Below, in pieces: positions 1 through 7,644 of a stretch of 41,912 nt of DNA. How positions within the stretch are numbered: the first letter of the stretch is position 1; each line of letters opens with the position of its first letter. The DNA is from Candidatus Afararchaeum irisae. GTDB lineage: Archaea > Halobacteriota > Halobacteria > Halobacteriales > Afararchaeaceae. The notes under the pieces are model-generated. The model was given only the letters and a program-made list of their open reading frames with translations, was not told where the DNA came from and searched no databases. Where the stretch lies: positions 1 to 41,912 of the forward strand of contig JAXIOF010000025.1 in assembly GCA_034190545.1 (NCBI GenBank), read 5' to 3'. The position numbers and the translations under genes are program-made.

Positions 1-66
1 TAAGACGTAGTCGTCGTCGCTGTCCTGCTTGTCTCTGAGCTCCTCTACGGTTATCTTGTCTGCCAT
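1..66 (-). CDS. Partial CDS, N-terminus of a probable rhodanese-domain protein
   Basis: The first 22 codons of a minus-strand gene lie at the left edge, starting with ATG at 66-64 and running off the window. The peptide has an acidic, haloarchaeal look and the pattern ITVEELRDK..DS.DDYVL, which is how many single-domain rhodaneses begin just before the VDVR strand. The domain call rests only on this short resemblance. The next gene is a divergent rhodanese gene, so two sulfurtransferase-type genes would be head to head with a shared 170-bp promoter region. The catalytic cysteine would lie outside the window. Confidence 0.55.
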   Translation of the reverse strand, partial: MADKITVEELRDKQDSDDDYVL

Positions 67-236
67 AGTCGTGTGTATCTACTACACGTTCGGGTTTATA
101 CGTTCTCTAAGCCCAAAATATGTTTAGTACTTCTGAGAAACGCTGAAGCTCCAACATTTATTGCCGCAACTACTTAGCACTTACTCTAGACATATGAACC
201 CCATAGAGTATTATAACTCAGCCCGTATATTTAGCC
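67..236. promoter_or_regulatory. Divergent promoter region between two rhodanese-type genes
   Basis: No gene is seen in these 170 bases. They are AT-rich compared with their surroundings. On the plus strand a TATA-like stretch lies near 209-216, about 25 bases before the ATG at 237, which suits a leaderless transcript. On the minus strand a TATA-like 'gtttatacg' complement lies near 92-101, about 30 bases before the ATG at 66. No clear operator palindrome is seen. Confidence 0.4.
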
Positions 237-1370
237 ATGTCCTCAGACTCAAGCCCTAACACCGGCTCCGAAGCCGACACTTCTCCGAGTATCGCGGAGA
301 GGCTCCGCGAACTCCCGCCTAGCTCGAAGTTCATATACAAGACACTTGAGAGATGCGGACGGATGACTCAGAAGAAGATATCCGAGGAGACACTTCTCTC
401 GACACGTACGACAAGGTACGGTCTCAAACGTCTCGAGGAGGAGGGCTTCGTCGATACGAGTCCCGCCGTCCACGACGCGAGACAGACGTGTTACGAGCTC
501 TCCGACGAGGCTCTCGGAAAGGAGTCGGAGTACGCAAACGACGTCCTCGTAGAGGCTGACTGGGTGAAGGATCGTCTCGAGGAGTTCGCCACAGACGATC
601 CGTCTATGCGTCTCGTTGAGGTCGACTCGAAGAGGGAGACCTACGATGACTGGCACATACCAGGTGCGACGAGGATGACGTGGGAGGAGGACATCGCGGG
701 ACAGAACTGCAGGGGTATCCCAGACAAGAAGTCGTACGAGGAGATAATGGGCGAGAAAGGCATCACCGAGGACTCGACTGTTGTTCTCTACGGCAACCAG
801 TGGAACTGGTTCGCTGCGTACGCCTACTGGATGATGACCTACTACGGACACGACGAAGTCTACCTCATGAACGGCGGCAAGAACTACTGGGACGAGGGAT
901 GTTACGACCAGACGTGTGACACCCCCGACTTCACTCAGCGCGACTACGACGCGGGACAGACCTTAGAACAGATACGCGCTTACAGAGACGACGTAAAGGC
1001 GGCTCTCAGACAGGACACCAAGATACTCGACGTCAGGAGTCCGTCGGAGTTCAGAGGTGAGGGCCTCGCGCCGCCGGGAGAGGTTCCTCAGGTCGAGGTC
1101 GGTGGACATATTCCGAGTGCCGAGGCTTTCCACTGATCGAAGACGATAGACGACGACGGTAGGTTCAAGAGCCGCGACGAACTCAAGTCGCTATTCGAGG
1201 ACCGCGGTATCACACCCGACAGGGACGTTATCGTCTACTGTAGCATAGGCGAGAGATCGTCGCTCGTCTGGTTCGTCCTCTCGGAGCTACTCGGCTACGG
1301 CATGGTCGCCAACTACGACGGCTCTTGGATGGAGTGGGGAAATCTAGTCGACGTGCCCGTCGAGAAATAG
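237..1370 (+). pseudogene. Winged-helix/tandem-rhodanese sulfurtransferase gene interrupted by an in-frame TGA
   Basis: The frame starting at 237 reads 299 codons, meets TGA at 1134-1136, then continues in the same frame for 77 more sense codons to TAG at 1368-1370. Residues about 25-90 form a winged-helix DNA-binding domain. Residues about 105-235 form an N-terminal rhodanese domain without a catalytic Cys. The second rhodanese domain starts near 245 (ILDVRSPSEF, GHIPSAEAFH). The TGA stands where the family has Trp of the 'IPW' motif. The active-site loop CSIGERSS and the typical [11 protein letters not shown] end all lie after the TGA, so the truncated product would be inactive. A TGG to TGA mutation, sequence error or readthrough would each explain it. 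The thiosulfate sulfurtransferase role is family knowledge; the DNA-binding domain in front is unusual. Confidence 0.85.
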
Positions 1371-1470
1371 TATAGTCAATTATTGCTTCTTTCATACTGA
1401 GAAATGTCCACACACCAAATCTTGGCTCTTAGGAAGTCGTTAAGCGTCTACGGATGCTACTACAAGAGTA

Positions 1471-1476
1471 GGAGGT
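1471..1476 (+). promoter_or_regulatory. Strong Shine-Dalgarno before cydA
   Basis: GGAGGT, preceded by TA, lies 8 bases before the cydA ATG at 1485 and matches the archaeal 16S 3' end. Most genes in this window have TATA boxes at leaderless distance instead. This site fixes the cydA start and implies a real 5' leader within 1371-1484. Confidence 0.75.
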
Positions 1477-1484
1477 AACCCATA

Positions 1485-2930
1485 ATGGACCCAGTATTCG
1501 CAAGCCGTCTTCAGTTCGCGCTGACGACGGTCGTACACATAATCTTCCCCGTGATGTCGATGGGACTCGGTCCGTTCCTCGTCTACTTCACGTGGAAGAG
1601 CATGAGATCCGACGACGGAGTCTATGAGCAACTCCGCGACTTCTGGACGAAGATATTCGCGGTGAGCTTCGTCGTCGGTACTGTAACAGGAATAGTCCTT
1701 GAGTTCGAGTTTGGAACCAACTTTGCTGCGTTCTCGAAGTCGGTCGGAGAGCTCTTCGGAGGACCTCTCGCGGTCGAGGGCATGATGGCATTCATGCTCG
1801 AAGCTACATTCCTCGGAATCTTCCTCTTCGGCAAGGAGAAGGTCTCCGAGAAGTTCCATTTCTTCTCGGGCGTGATGGTCGCCCTCGGCTCGTGGCTCTC
1901 CGCTCTCTGGATACTCGTCGCCAACTCGTGGATGCAGACACCGAGGGGATACGAGGTGGTTATGAAAAGCGGACAGCCCATAATCACACTCGTCGACCCG
2001 ATAGCTGCGTACGCCAACCCGAGGTTCCCGTGGTTGTACACACATATGCAGAGTGCCGCCGTCCTCTCGGTCGCCGTCTTCATGGCGGGTGTCGCCGCCT
2101 ACCACATCTGGACTAACCGAGACTCACGTTTCTGGAGGAAGACTCTCAAGATAGCTCTCCTAGTCATGGTTCTCGTCGCTCCGTTTCAGGTCATCCACGG
2201 AGACGCATACGGACGCCACGTAGTCGAGACACAGCCACAGAAGTTCGCGGCGATGGAGGCTGTCTGGGAGACCGAGTCGTACGTCCCCGAGTACCTCTTC
2301 GCTGTCCCCACGAGCCTCGACCAGCTTACCAATCCGCGCGCTAAGGAGCTATTCGGTATAGGAATACCCGGAGGAGCCTCGTGGCTAGCGAGCGGGGGAG
2401 ATCCGACCGCCGAGATACGTGGTCTCAACTCGTTCGAGACCGAGGCACCCCCCGTAGCTATAGTCTTCTGGGCGTTCAGGATCATGGTAGGGATAGGAAC
2501 GTGGTTCATACTCCTCGCGTTCTGGGGAGCCTACAGATGGTGGAAGGGCGAGCTCTTCGAGGACGACCTACTCCACAAGGCGATGGTAGCCTCGGCACCT
2601 CTCGGAATAATAGCGGTCGAGATGGGATGGATAGTCACAGAGGTCGGGAGACAGCCCTGGGTCATACAGGGAGTCATGAAGACACAGGACGCCGTCTCAC
2701 CCACGCTTACTTCAGGCGATGCAGTTCTAACGCTCACGGGCTTCGTCCTCGGATACGCAGCGATACTCGGCGTCTACTCGTACGTCGTCTACAGGATCAT
2801 ACGTGAGGGTCCTCCCGAGATCGACGAGTCGGACCAAGAGGGCAGGAGAGGAACAGACGCAGGCACCGACACCGACAAGGACACAGACAGAGACAGAGAC
2901 ACGCCCTACGGCGTCCCGAGTGACGACTAA
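1485..2930 (+). CDS. cydA: Cytochrome bd-type quinol oxidase subunit I
   Basis: Membrane quinol:O2 oxidoreductase subunit that binds the haems. The 481-residue protein is a full-length CydA with about nine membrane segments. Expected ligands are visible: His18 (haem b595 type), His187 and Met334 in FRIMVG (haem b558 ligands by comparison with E. coli His186/Met393), acidic Glu98/Glu106, and the TEVGRQPW signature at 385-392. The Q-loop is short, as in the non-E. coli subgroup. The C-terminal 35 residues are a very polar Asp/Thr/Arg-rich tail, probably cytoplasmic and a salt adaptation. It is followed 9 bases later by cydB, so the two form an operon. The start is supported by the Shine-Dalgarno at 1471-1476. 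Confidence 0.97.
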   Translation: MDPVFASRLQFALTTVVHIIFPVMSMGLGPFLVYFTWKSMRSDDGVYEQLRDFWTKIFAVSFVVGTVTGIVLEFEFGTNFAAFSKSVGELFGGPLAVEGMMAFMLEATFLGIFLFGKEKVSEKFHFFSGVMVALGSWLSALWILVANSWMQTPRGYEVVMKSGQPIITLVDPIAAYANPRFPWLYTHMQSAAVLSVAVFMAGVAAYHIWTNRDSRFWRKTLKIALLVMVLVAPFQVIHGDAYGRHVVETQPQKFAAMEAVWETESYVPEYLFAVPTSLDQLTNPRAKELFGIGIPGGASWLASGGDPTAEIRGLNSFETEAPPVAIVFWAFRIMVGIGTWFILLAFWGAYRWWKGELFEDDLLHKAMVASAPLGIIAVEMGWIVTEVGRQPWVIQGVMKTQDAVSPTLTSGDAVLTLTGFVLGYAAILGVYSYVVYRIIREGPPEIDESDQEGRRGTDAGTDTDKDTDRDRDTPYGVPSDD

Positions 2931-2939
2931 AAGACAACA

Positions 2940-3920
2940 ATGATACTCACACTAAGCACACACCACGTACTCGGACTCCCGCTCCAGGAGATCTGGTTCG
3001 GTCTGATCTTCTTCATACTCGGGATGTTCGTCTTCCTCGACGGCTTCGACTTCGGAGCGGGGATCATATTCGCCTTCGAGGATCACGAGGCACAGGAGAA
3101 GATACTCGCCGCAATAGGACCCTTCTGGGACGGAAACGAGGTCTGGCTCGTCGTCTTCGGAGGAGCCCTCTTCGCTGCTTTCCCCGGGGTCTACGCCAAC
3201 CTCTTCAGCCGGAACTACCTCCTTATGTTCGCCATTCTCGGCTCTCTCATAATACGAGGGCTCGCACCCGAGTTCTACGAACAGAGACACGACGAGACGT
3301 GGCAGAAGTGGTGGGGACGTGCCTTCATATTCGGAAGCACGGCGTCGCCCTTCTTCCTCGGAGCCTTCACCTCTAACTGGCTCCTCGGCGCGACGAGTAT
3401 AGTCAACCTCCCCGCAGTAGTCGTCGGAGCCGTCCTCGTCGCACTCACGGTTCTCGACGGCGCGGCTTTCCTCAGCGTCAAGACCGACATAGACGTCTCG
3501 AAGCACGGCGTCAGATCAGCGGTGGCGTACCTCGGTCTCCTAGTCGCGGGTCTCGGATACATATACGTCTTCTACCCCGGAATCAGGGAGTCGCTAGTCT
3601 CCCCCTTACCCCTTGGACTCGTCGGACTCAGTCTCGGTCTGACGGTCGTCTACGTCTACTCTATAAGCAGAAAGAGGAACTACGTCGCATTCGCGTCGGC
3701 GGCGGGACTCGCCTTCGGACTCGTCGCCTACGTCGCCGCGGTGATGTTCCCCCTCGTCGACCCGGCGACCGGACTCAGATACGACGAGGCTATAGTCTCG
3801 ACGCTTCCGCTCAACCTGATGACTATAGGCTCGGCTATACTCATGCCCCTCATCTTCGTCTACTTCGGAATACTCTATACCACGATGTGGGGTAAGATAG
3901 AGTCCGCCGAGGGATACTGA
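2940..3920 (+). CDS. cydB: Cytochrome bd-type quinol oxidase subunit II
   Basis: Second membrane subunit of the bd oxidase encoded by the gene just upstream. The 326-residue length is usual for CydB. The N-terminal segment with FVFLDGFDFGAG, followed by GPFWDGNEVWLV at about 60-71, is the family signature. Eight to nine hydrophobic segments span the protein. There is no assembly ABC transporter (CydCD) or small CydX-like ORF nearby that I can see. The gene probably depends on the cydA promoter. A bd oxidase gives high-affinity O2 respiration, but that physiological role here is inference. Confidence 0.97.
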   Translation: MILTLSTHHVLGLPLQEIWFGLIFFILGMFVFLDGFDFGAGIIFAFEDHEAQEKILAAIGPFWDGNEVWLVVFGGALFAAFPGVYANLFSRNYLLMFAILGSLIIRGLAPEFYEQRHDETWQKWWGRAFIFGSTASPFFLGAFTSNWLLGATSIVNLPAVVVGAVLVALTVLDGAAFLSVKTDIDVSKHGVRSAVAYLGLLVAGLGYIYVFYPGIRESLVSPLPLGLVGLSLGLTVVYVYSISRKRNYVAFASAAGLAFGLVAYVAAVMFPLVDPATGLRYDEAIVSTLPLNLMTIGSAILMPLIFVYFGILYTTMWGKIESAEGY

Positions 3921-3965
3921 AGGATAAAAGAAACAGACCTACGCGGCTCTTCTTCTTTCTGTGTA

Positions 3966-4247
3966 CTATATCTTCATGTCCTGAAGACGCTGAGTCATGT
4001 CGTCGATCTTGTCGTCGAGAGACTCTATGAACTCCTCAGTGTCCTCCGTGGTTATAGCGCCCTGTGACGACGGCTCTATGAGGTTCTCCTCCTCAAGGAC
4101 ACGGAGCGAATAACGTATCTTGTGGTGAGGATACCCCGTCTCGTCGCTCAGCTTTACTATCCCTATCGGAGCGTTCTCGCTGACCATCTTGAGGACGGTC
4201 AGGTGGCGTTCCAGCATATCGACTTCCTTCTCTAGACGGTCAATCAT
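3966..4247 (-). CDS. Small winged-helix regulator with coiled-coil ends
   Basis: A 93-residue protein. Residues 1-20 are a charged heptad-like helix (RLEKEVDMLERHL). Residues about 25-65 look like a winged helix (IGIVKLSDETGYPHHKIRYSLRVLEEENLIEPS), and the C-terminus is another amphipathic helix. This arrangement occurs in small haloarchaeal predicted transcription regulators that dimerise through their ends. The target is unknown. It is convergent with cydB, whose stop is 45 bases away, and there is no direct evidence that it controls cydAB. A TATA-like 'ttttaaagt' complement lies about 25-30 bases upstream of the start. Confidence 0.7.
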   Translation of the reverse strand: MIDRLEKEVDMLERHLTVLKMVSENAPIGIVKLSDETGYPHHKIRYSLRVLEEENLIEPSSQGAITTEDTEEFIESLDDKIDDMTQRLQDMKI

Positions 4248-4494
4248 ACTTGATCTGTCAGTTATACGGCTTTAACTTTTAAGATAGAGCTATACCGTAT
4301 CTCTTGTGTCTATCTATACCACGCGGCTTTGTGGTTAAAAAAGTTTGCCTGACGCCGGCAGAAACCGCTGGCTTAATCCTCCTAAGCGACGTAGCCGAGT
4401 TGACGGCGATGACGACGCGTTACCCCCACTGAGCCCAAGTGTGAATGAAAACCCAAACCGAGCCGTCTTGTGTTCTACTATCTCTACTTTCTCT
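4248..4494. other. 247-bp intergenic stretch with a possible structured RNA at 4354-4467
   Basis: No convincing gene is seen. After an AT-rich stretch with TATA-like sequence (near 4335-4343) come two pairing elements on the plus strand. GCCGGC (4354-4359) pairs with GCTGGC (4367-4372) over 7 bases. GACGGC (4402-4407) pairs exactly with GCCGTC (4462-4467). Just inside the second stem is ATGACGA (4409-4415, one mismatch to box C, RUGAUGA), then CTGA at 4429-4432, a TGAATGA element at 4442-4448, and CCGA at 4458-4461 (one mismatch to box D). This is the order of a box C/D guide RNA, but three of the four boxes are imperfect. I regard it as a candidate only. Confidence 0.25.
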
Positions 4495-5739
4495 TCACTC
4501 CTTGATGTACTCTTCCCTGAGGTAGTCGCCTATGACGTCGACGACATCGAGGCTCTCGACCTCGGCGTCGACTCCCAAGAGACCCGACAGACTCGGATTC
4601 GTTCTGCCCTCGTCTCCCGAGATAAGCTCCTTTATGTAGAGACCTCCCGCGCCGTGTACCTCGACTGTCGCGGTCGTCTCGTCTTCGGTCTCACCTTCGG
4701 CGTCGTAGACCTCGCGGCTCCGCACCTTGTCAGCGCGTCTATGTGAGACCCTGTCGGGTGTTCTCTGTTCTATCTCCCCCTCTATCTCAGTCAGGGCGTC
4801 GTCGAGTTCGTCGTCGGTGACCTCCTCGGAGAAGACGACCTTCGCGCGGTACCTCTTCGACGAGTCGAGGCTCTTGACCCTCTCGACGGTGTCGCGCGTC
4901 ACGAAATGGAGATCCTCGACCTCGACCTTACCCGTCTCGTTGACCTTCTGACGTATCTCGTCTAAGCCGGGGCGTCTCACTCGGGGCTCCTTGACCTCGG
5001 CTACGAAGGGTCTTCCCGAACCGAGCATCTTCGCGTCGACGTCTTCCCTCCCTGCTCCGTGGAAGACCATCTCATCGCCCTCGGTCGCCTCTATCACGTG
5101 GGGACGTATTATCTCCTCGACGCTCCCGTCGTACATATATCCCGTGCCGTCACATCTCTCACAGCCTCTTCCTCCACAGTCACGACAGGGCCATTCAGTC
5201 TGGGGAATTCCCCGTTCGAGCTTCCTGTACCTGCCGTAGATGAAGACCGGGTTTATCTGAACCTCGACCTCGTCCTCCTGGAGGCTGAGTATGCCGACGA
5301 CATCGGGACGTTCGAACTCGACGTCCTTTCCGACCTTCTCACCGACCCTCTTTCCGACCTCGCGGTTGTAGTCGTGTCTGAAGCTCTTGGCGTTGTCGTC
5401 GCCACAGATACTGTCGAGGAGGCTCTCGTTTTCTTCTACGAGCGGCGGCGTACGTGTGCCGACTAAGAAGCTGTCGAAGTCGTATCCCTCTAAGCTCTCG
5501 ACAACTCTCTCCGCCCAGTCGTCGAGACGTGTGAACGCGCCGTCACAGACCCAGCAGTCGTCGCTGGCTGAGTCCTCGAACTCGTCGTCGTCTTCGAGAG
5601 CGACGGCGGTTCTGACAGCCTTACCTCGCTCACGGTTCGACAGACCGTACGACAGAGTCGCAAACCTCCTCCCGAGACAGTAGTCACAGACGTCGCCCTC
5701 GTCGAGGACGCATCTGGCTTCTTCGAGTACGTCGTTCAT
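4495..5739 (-). CDS. pus10: tRNA pseudouridine synthase Pus10 (Psi54/Psi55)
   Basis: Archaeal Pus10 makes pseudouridine 55, and often 54, in the tRNA T loop. The 414-residue length is usual. The N-terminal accessory (THUMP-containing) part has two CxxC pairs, CDYC at 18-21 and CWVC at 62-65, that would bind zinc. The catalytic domain contains FHGAGREDVDAKMLGSGRPF at about 226-245, with the catalytic Asp in the REDVD stretch, and ends with GLYIKELISGDEGRTNPSLSGLLG, the KxxL-type segment of the family. The insert CRDCGGRGCERCDGTG at 185-200 is also typical. The start ATG at 5739 is the only sensible one. The gene stands alone, with divergent neighbours. Confidence 0.96.
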   Translation of the reverse strand: MNDVLEEARCVLDEGDVCDYCLGRRFATLSYGLSNRERGKAVRTAVALEDDDEFEDSASDDCWVCDGAFTRLDDWAERVVESLEGYDFDSFLVGTRTPPLVEENESLLDSICGDDNAKSFRHDYNREVGKRVGEKVGKDVEFERPDVVGILSLQEDEVEVQINPVFIYGRYRKLERGIPQTEWPCRDCGGRGCERCDGTGYMYDGSVEEIIRPHVIEATEGDEMVFHGAGREDVDAKMLGSGRPFVAEVKEPRVRRPGLDEIRQKVNETGKVEVEDLHFVTRDTVERVKSLDSSKRYRAKVVFSEEVTDDELDDALTEIEGEIEQRTPDRVSHRRADKVRSREVYDAEGETEDETTATVEVHGAGGLYIKELISGDEGRTNPSLSGLLGVDAEVESLDVVDVIGDYLREEYIKE

Positions 5740-5832
5740 GTTCCAAGTACGTCTCTTTGCCGTATGAGCGTAGTGGTACGTTCCGACTACCGAAAGAAAG
5801 GGATTAAGGAACTCGAAGACTGAGTCAGCCTA

Positions 5833-6123
5833 ATGGCAGCCAAAGCCCACGAAAAGAGAGAGGCACACATACGCGGCGTCAAGGTCACCGCACTCTCATC
5901 CGTCTTCGGCATTCTTGCCGCAGCCGTCTCTTGGTTCGTGACTACCTCGATGGGGCTCGGCGACATCTGGGGTCTCTACCTCCTCGTCGGAGCCGTAGGT
6001 GCCCAGAAACCCCTTCTGCCGTACCTCGGAAAGGAAGAGATGGACACAAAGGACTGGCTCTACGTAGGCTTCATGACATTCGACCTCTGGTTCATATCGT
6101 GGACGCTCCTTCTCACGGGCTGA
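5833..6123 (+). CDS. EMC6-like small membrane protein
   Basis: A 96-residue protein with three hydrophobic segments at about 20-38, 45-58 and 74-94. The C-terminal pattern TKDWLYVGFMTFDLWFISWTLLLTG matches what I recall of haloarchaeal proteins annotated as EMC6-like. These are distant relatives of a subunit of the eukaryotic ER membrane protein complex, which helps insert membrane proteins. The function in archaea is inferred only. The gene ends 2 bases before the convergent ecfT gene. The start at 5833 has a polar lead before the first segment. Confidence 0.7.
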   Translation: MAAKAHEKREAHIRGVKVTALSSVFGILAAAVSWFVTTSMGLGDIWGLYLLVGAVGAQKPLLPYLGKEEMDTKDWLYVGFMTFDLWFISWTLLLTG

Positions 6124-6124
6124 A

Positions 6125-6838
6125 CTAAAGATACTGGGACAACGACAACACGACACCCACGACCGACGCGGCTACGAGAGCCGTGTCGCCTCTTCTCCAG
6201 CCGAGGCTTCTCAGACTGGTTCTGTCCTCCGAGTAGGCGCGCGACGACATCGCAAGAGCGAGAGTGTCGGCTCTCTCAACCATACGTGTCACGAGAGGAA
6301 CCGAGAGCGACCTGACTCTCTCTGTCCATCCTCTCCGGTATCCGAGACGAGCCCTGTGTGCCTCCCTGACCTCACGTGTCTCGTCGAAGACTACGGGGAC
6401 GAAACGCGCCGCGACCTCAACCATCGCTCCCCAGTCGGTCTCGTTCACGAAAGGCACGTGTCTCAGGAAAGCCTCGACCGCGAGACGTGTCTCAGTCGGC
6501 GGCGTCGTGTACGAGACGATGTATGCGAGACCGAGAACCACCCCGAAACGCGCGCTCGCGACCCCGCCGTCTATGAGTCCAGACGTCGCGAATCCCGTCG
6601 TGTACCATCTCCCGAGGCTTCCGACAGCCATTATAGGAAGAGCTATCCAGATGTCTTTGAGAAGCTCGGAGGGTCTGAGACGTGCCAGAAGACCTCCCAT
6701 GACGACTCCGGCGACTCCGAGAACAAGACCCTCGACCGATGCCATGACACCGACCGAGACGAGGGTCAGACTCAAGAGCTTCGACCGAGCGTCGAGTCGG
6801 TGGAGAGGTGTCTCGTCGTCGGAGTATCTCGGCTTCAC
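6125..6838 (-). CDS. ecfT: ECF transporter transmembrane protein EcfT (BioN-like)
   Basis: Membrane coupling subunit of an energy-coupling-factor importer. The 237-residue protein starts with HRLDARSKLL, the CbiQ/EcfT N-terminal signature. It has about five to six hydrophobic segments and the coupling-helix motif near ERADTLALAMSSRAY, which replaces the usual Ala-Arg-Gly with Ser-Arg-Ala and corresponds to the motif that contacts the ATPases. Its ATG overlaps the TGA of the upstream ATPase gene (ATGA at 6835-6838). It is the last gene of bioY-ecfA-ecfT, so biotin uptake is the best guess for the whole system. Confidence 0.92.
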   Translation of the reverse strand: MKPRYSDDETPLHRLDARSKLLSLTLVSVGVMASVEGLVLGVAGVVMGGLLARLRPSELLKDIWIALPIMAVGSLGRWYTTGFATSGLIDGGVASARFGVVLGLAYIVSYTTPPTETRLAVEAFLRHVPFVNETDWGAMVEVAARFVPVVFDETREVREAHRARLGYRRGWTERVRSLSVPLVTRMVERADTLALAMSSRAYSEDRTSLRSLGWRRGDTALVAASVVGVVLSLSQYL

Positions 6839-7644
6839 ATTAGATCGAGAACCTCCTTCGGCTGTGCTCCTTCGACTTCCTCGGCGTCGACTCCCGCGCG
6901 TCTCAGAAGCCTCACTGCGTAGGGCTCGGGAACACCGTACTCCTCGACTCCCGAGAGAACTGTCTCTAAAGGATCGCCGTCCTCGACTACCTCGCCGTCT
7001 TCGACTACTACCATCCTGTCAGCTGCCCCCGACTCTAAGAACTCGTCCGTAGAGTGGGTCGCGACTAAGACTGTCATACCCTTCCGTTTGAGCGATTCGA
7101 GGGCTTCGAGGACGTCTTCGACACCCTCGGAGTCGAGACCCGCGAGAGGCTCGTCGAGGACGACGACACGTGGCTCCATGGCTAAGACGCCCGCGACGGC
7201 GACGCGTCTGACTTCGCCTCCCGAGAGTGTCCTCGGATACCTGTCAGAAAGATGGCGTATGCCGAGGTCTGAGAGGGCTTCGTCGACTCGTCTTCTTATC
7301 TCGTCGTCTCCGAGACCCAGATTCTCGGGACCGAAGGCGACCTCGTCTTCGACTGTCTCTCCGACTATCTGTGACCTCGCGTCCTGGAAGACCATACCGA
7401 CGGTCGTCCTTGCGTGGGTCTTGTTCTCGTGTGCGACCTTCCCGTCTATCCTGACCTCGCCCTCGTCGGGTTCGAGAAGTGCGTTGAGATGGCGCAGAAG
7501 CGTCGTCTTGCCGCTTCCGTTTCTTCCACAGACGAGGACGAACTCGCCCTCTTCGACCGAGAGACTCACACCACTCACGGCTGCGTCGCCGTCGTCTTCG
7601 TATCTGTGGACGAGACCGTCGATCTCTACTATGCTCATGCTCAT
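6835..7644 (-). CDS. ecfA: ECF transporter ATP-binding protein (BioM-like)
   Basis: ABC ATPase that powers the ECF importer with EcfT and BioY. I place the start at the ATG at 7644, giving 269 residues (MSMSIVEIDGL). That ATG overlaps the bioY TGA (ATGA, 7641-7644), and the longer open frame upstream lacks homology. Walker A GRNGSGKT is at 40-47, the Q-loop Gln is near 87, the signature LSGGE at 140-144, and Walker B VVLDEP at 161-166. Only one ATPase is encoded here, so it probably acts as a homodimer, as in dedicated group I ECF systems such as BioMNY. Confidence 0.95.
   Translation of the reverse strand: MSMSIVEIDGLVHRYEDDGDAAVSGVSLSVEEGEFVLVCGRNGSGKTTLLRHLNALLEPDEGEVRIDGKVAHENKTHARTTVGMVFQDARSQIVGETVEDEVAFGPENLGLGDDEIRRRVDEALSDLGIRHLSDRYPRTLSGGEVRRVAVAGVLAMEPRVVVLDEPLAGLDSEGVEDVLEALESLKRKGMTVLVATHSTDEFLESGAADRMVVVEDGEVVEDGDPLETVLSGVEEYGVPEPYAVRLLRRAGVDAEEVEGAQPKEVLDLM

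Noticed and set aside
249-851. Minus-strand frame antisense to the winged-helix/rhodanese gene
   Set aside because: It mirrors conserved coding sequence on the other strand, as do most long antisense frames in this codon-biased DNA.
1134-1136. TGA as selenocysteine or reassigned codon
   Set aside because: The residue expected is Trp, not Cys; no SECIS-like stem is seen; and other genes in the window end with TGA at coupled overlaps.
4390-4475. tRNA gene (D-arm-like GCCG...CGGC at 4394-4407)
   Set aside because: No T arm with the GTTCGA loop and no acceptor pairing could be found.
4345-4746. Plus-strand open frame before and over the end of pus10
   Set aside because: Its second half is antisense to conserved Pus10 sequence and its composition is Ser/Arg rich.
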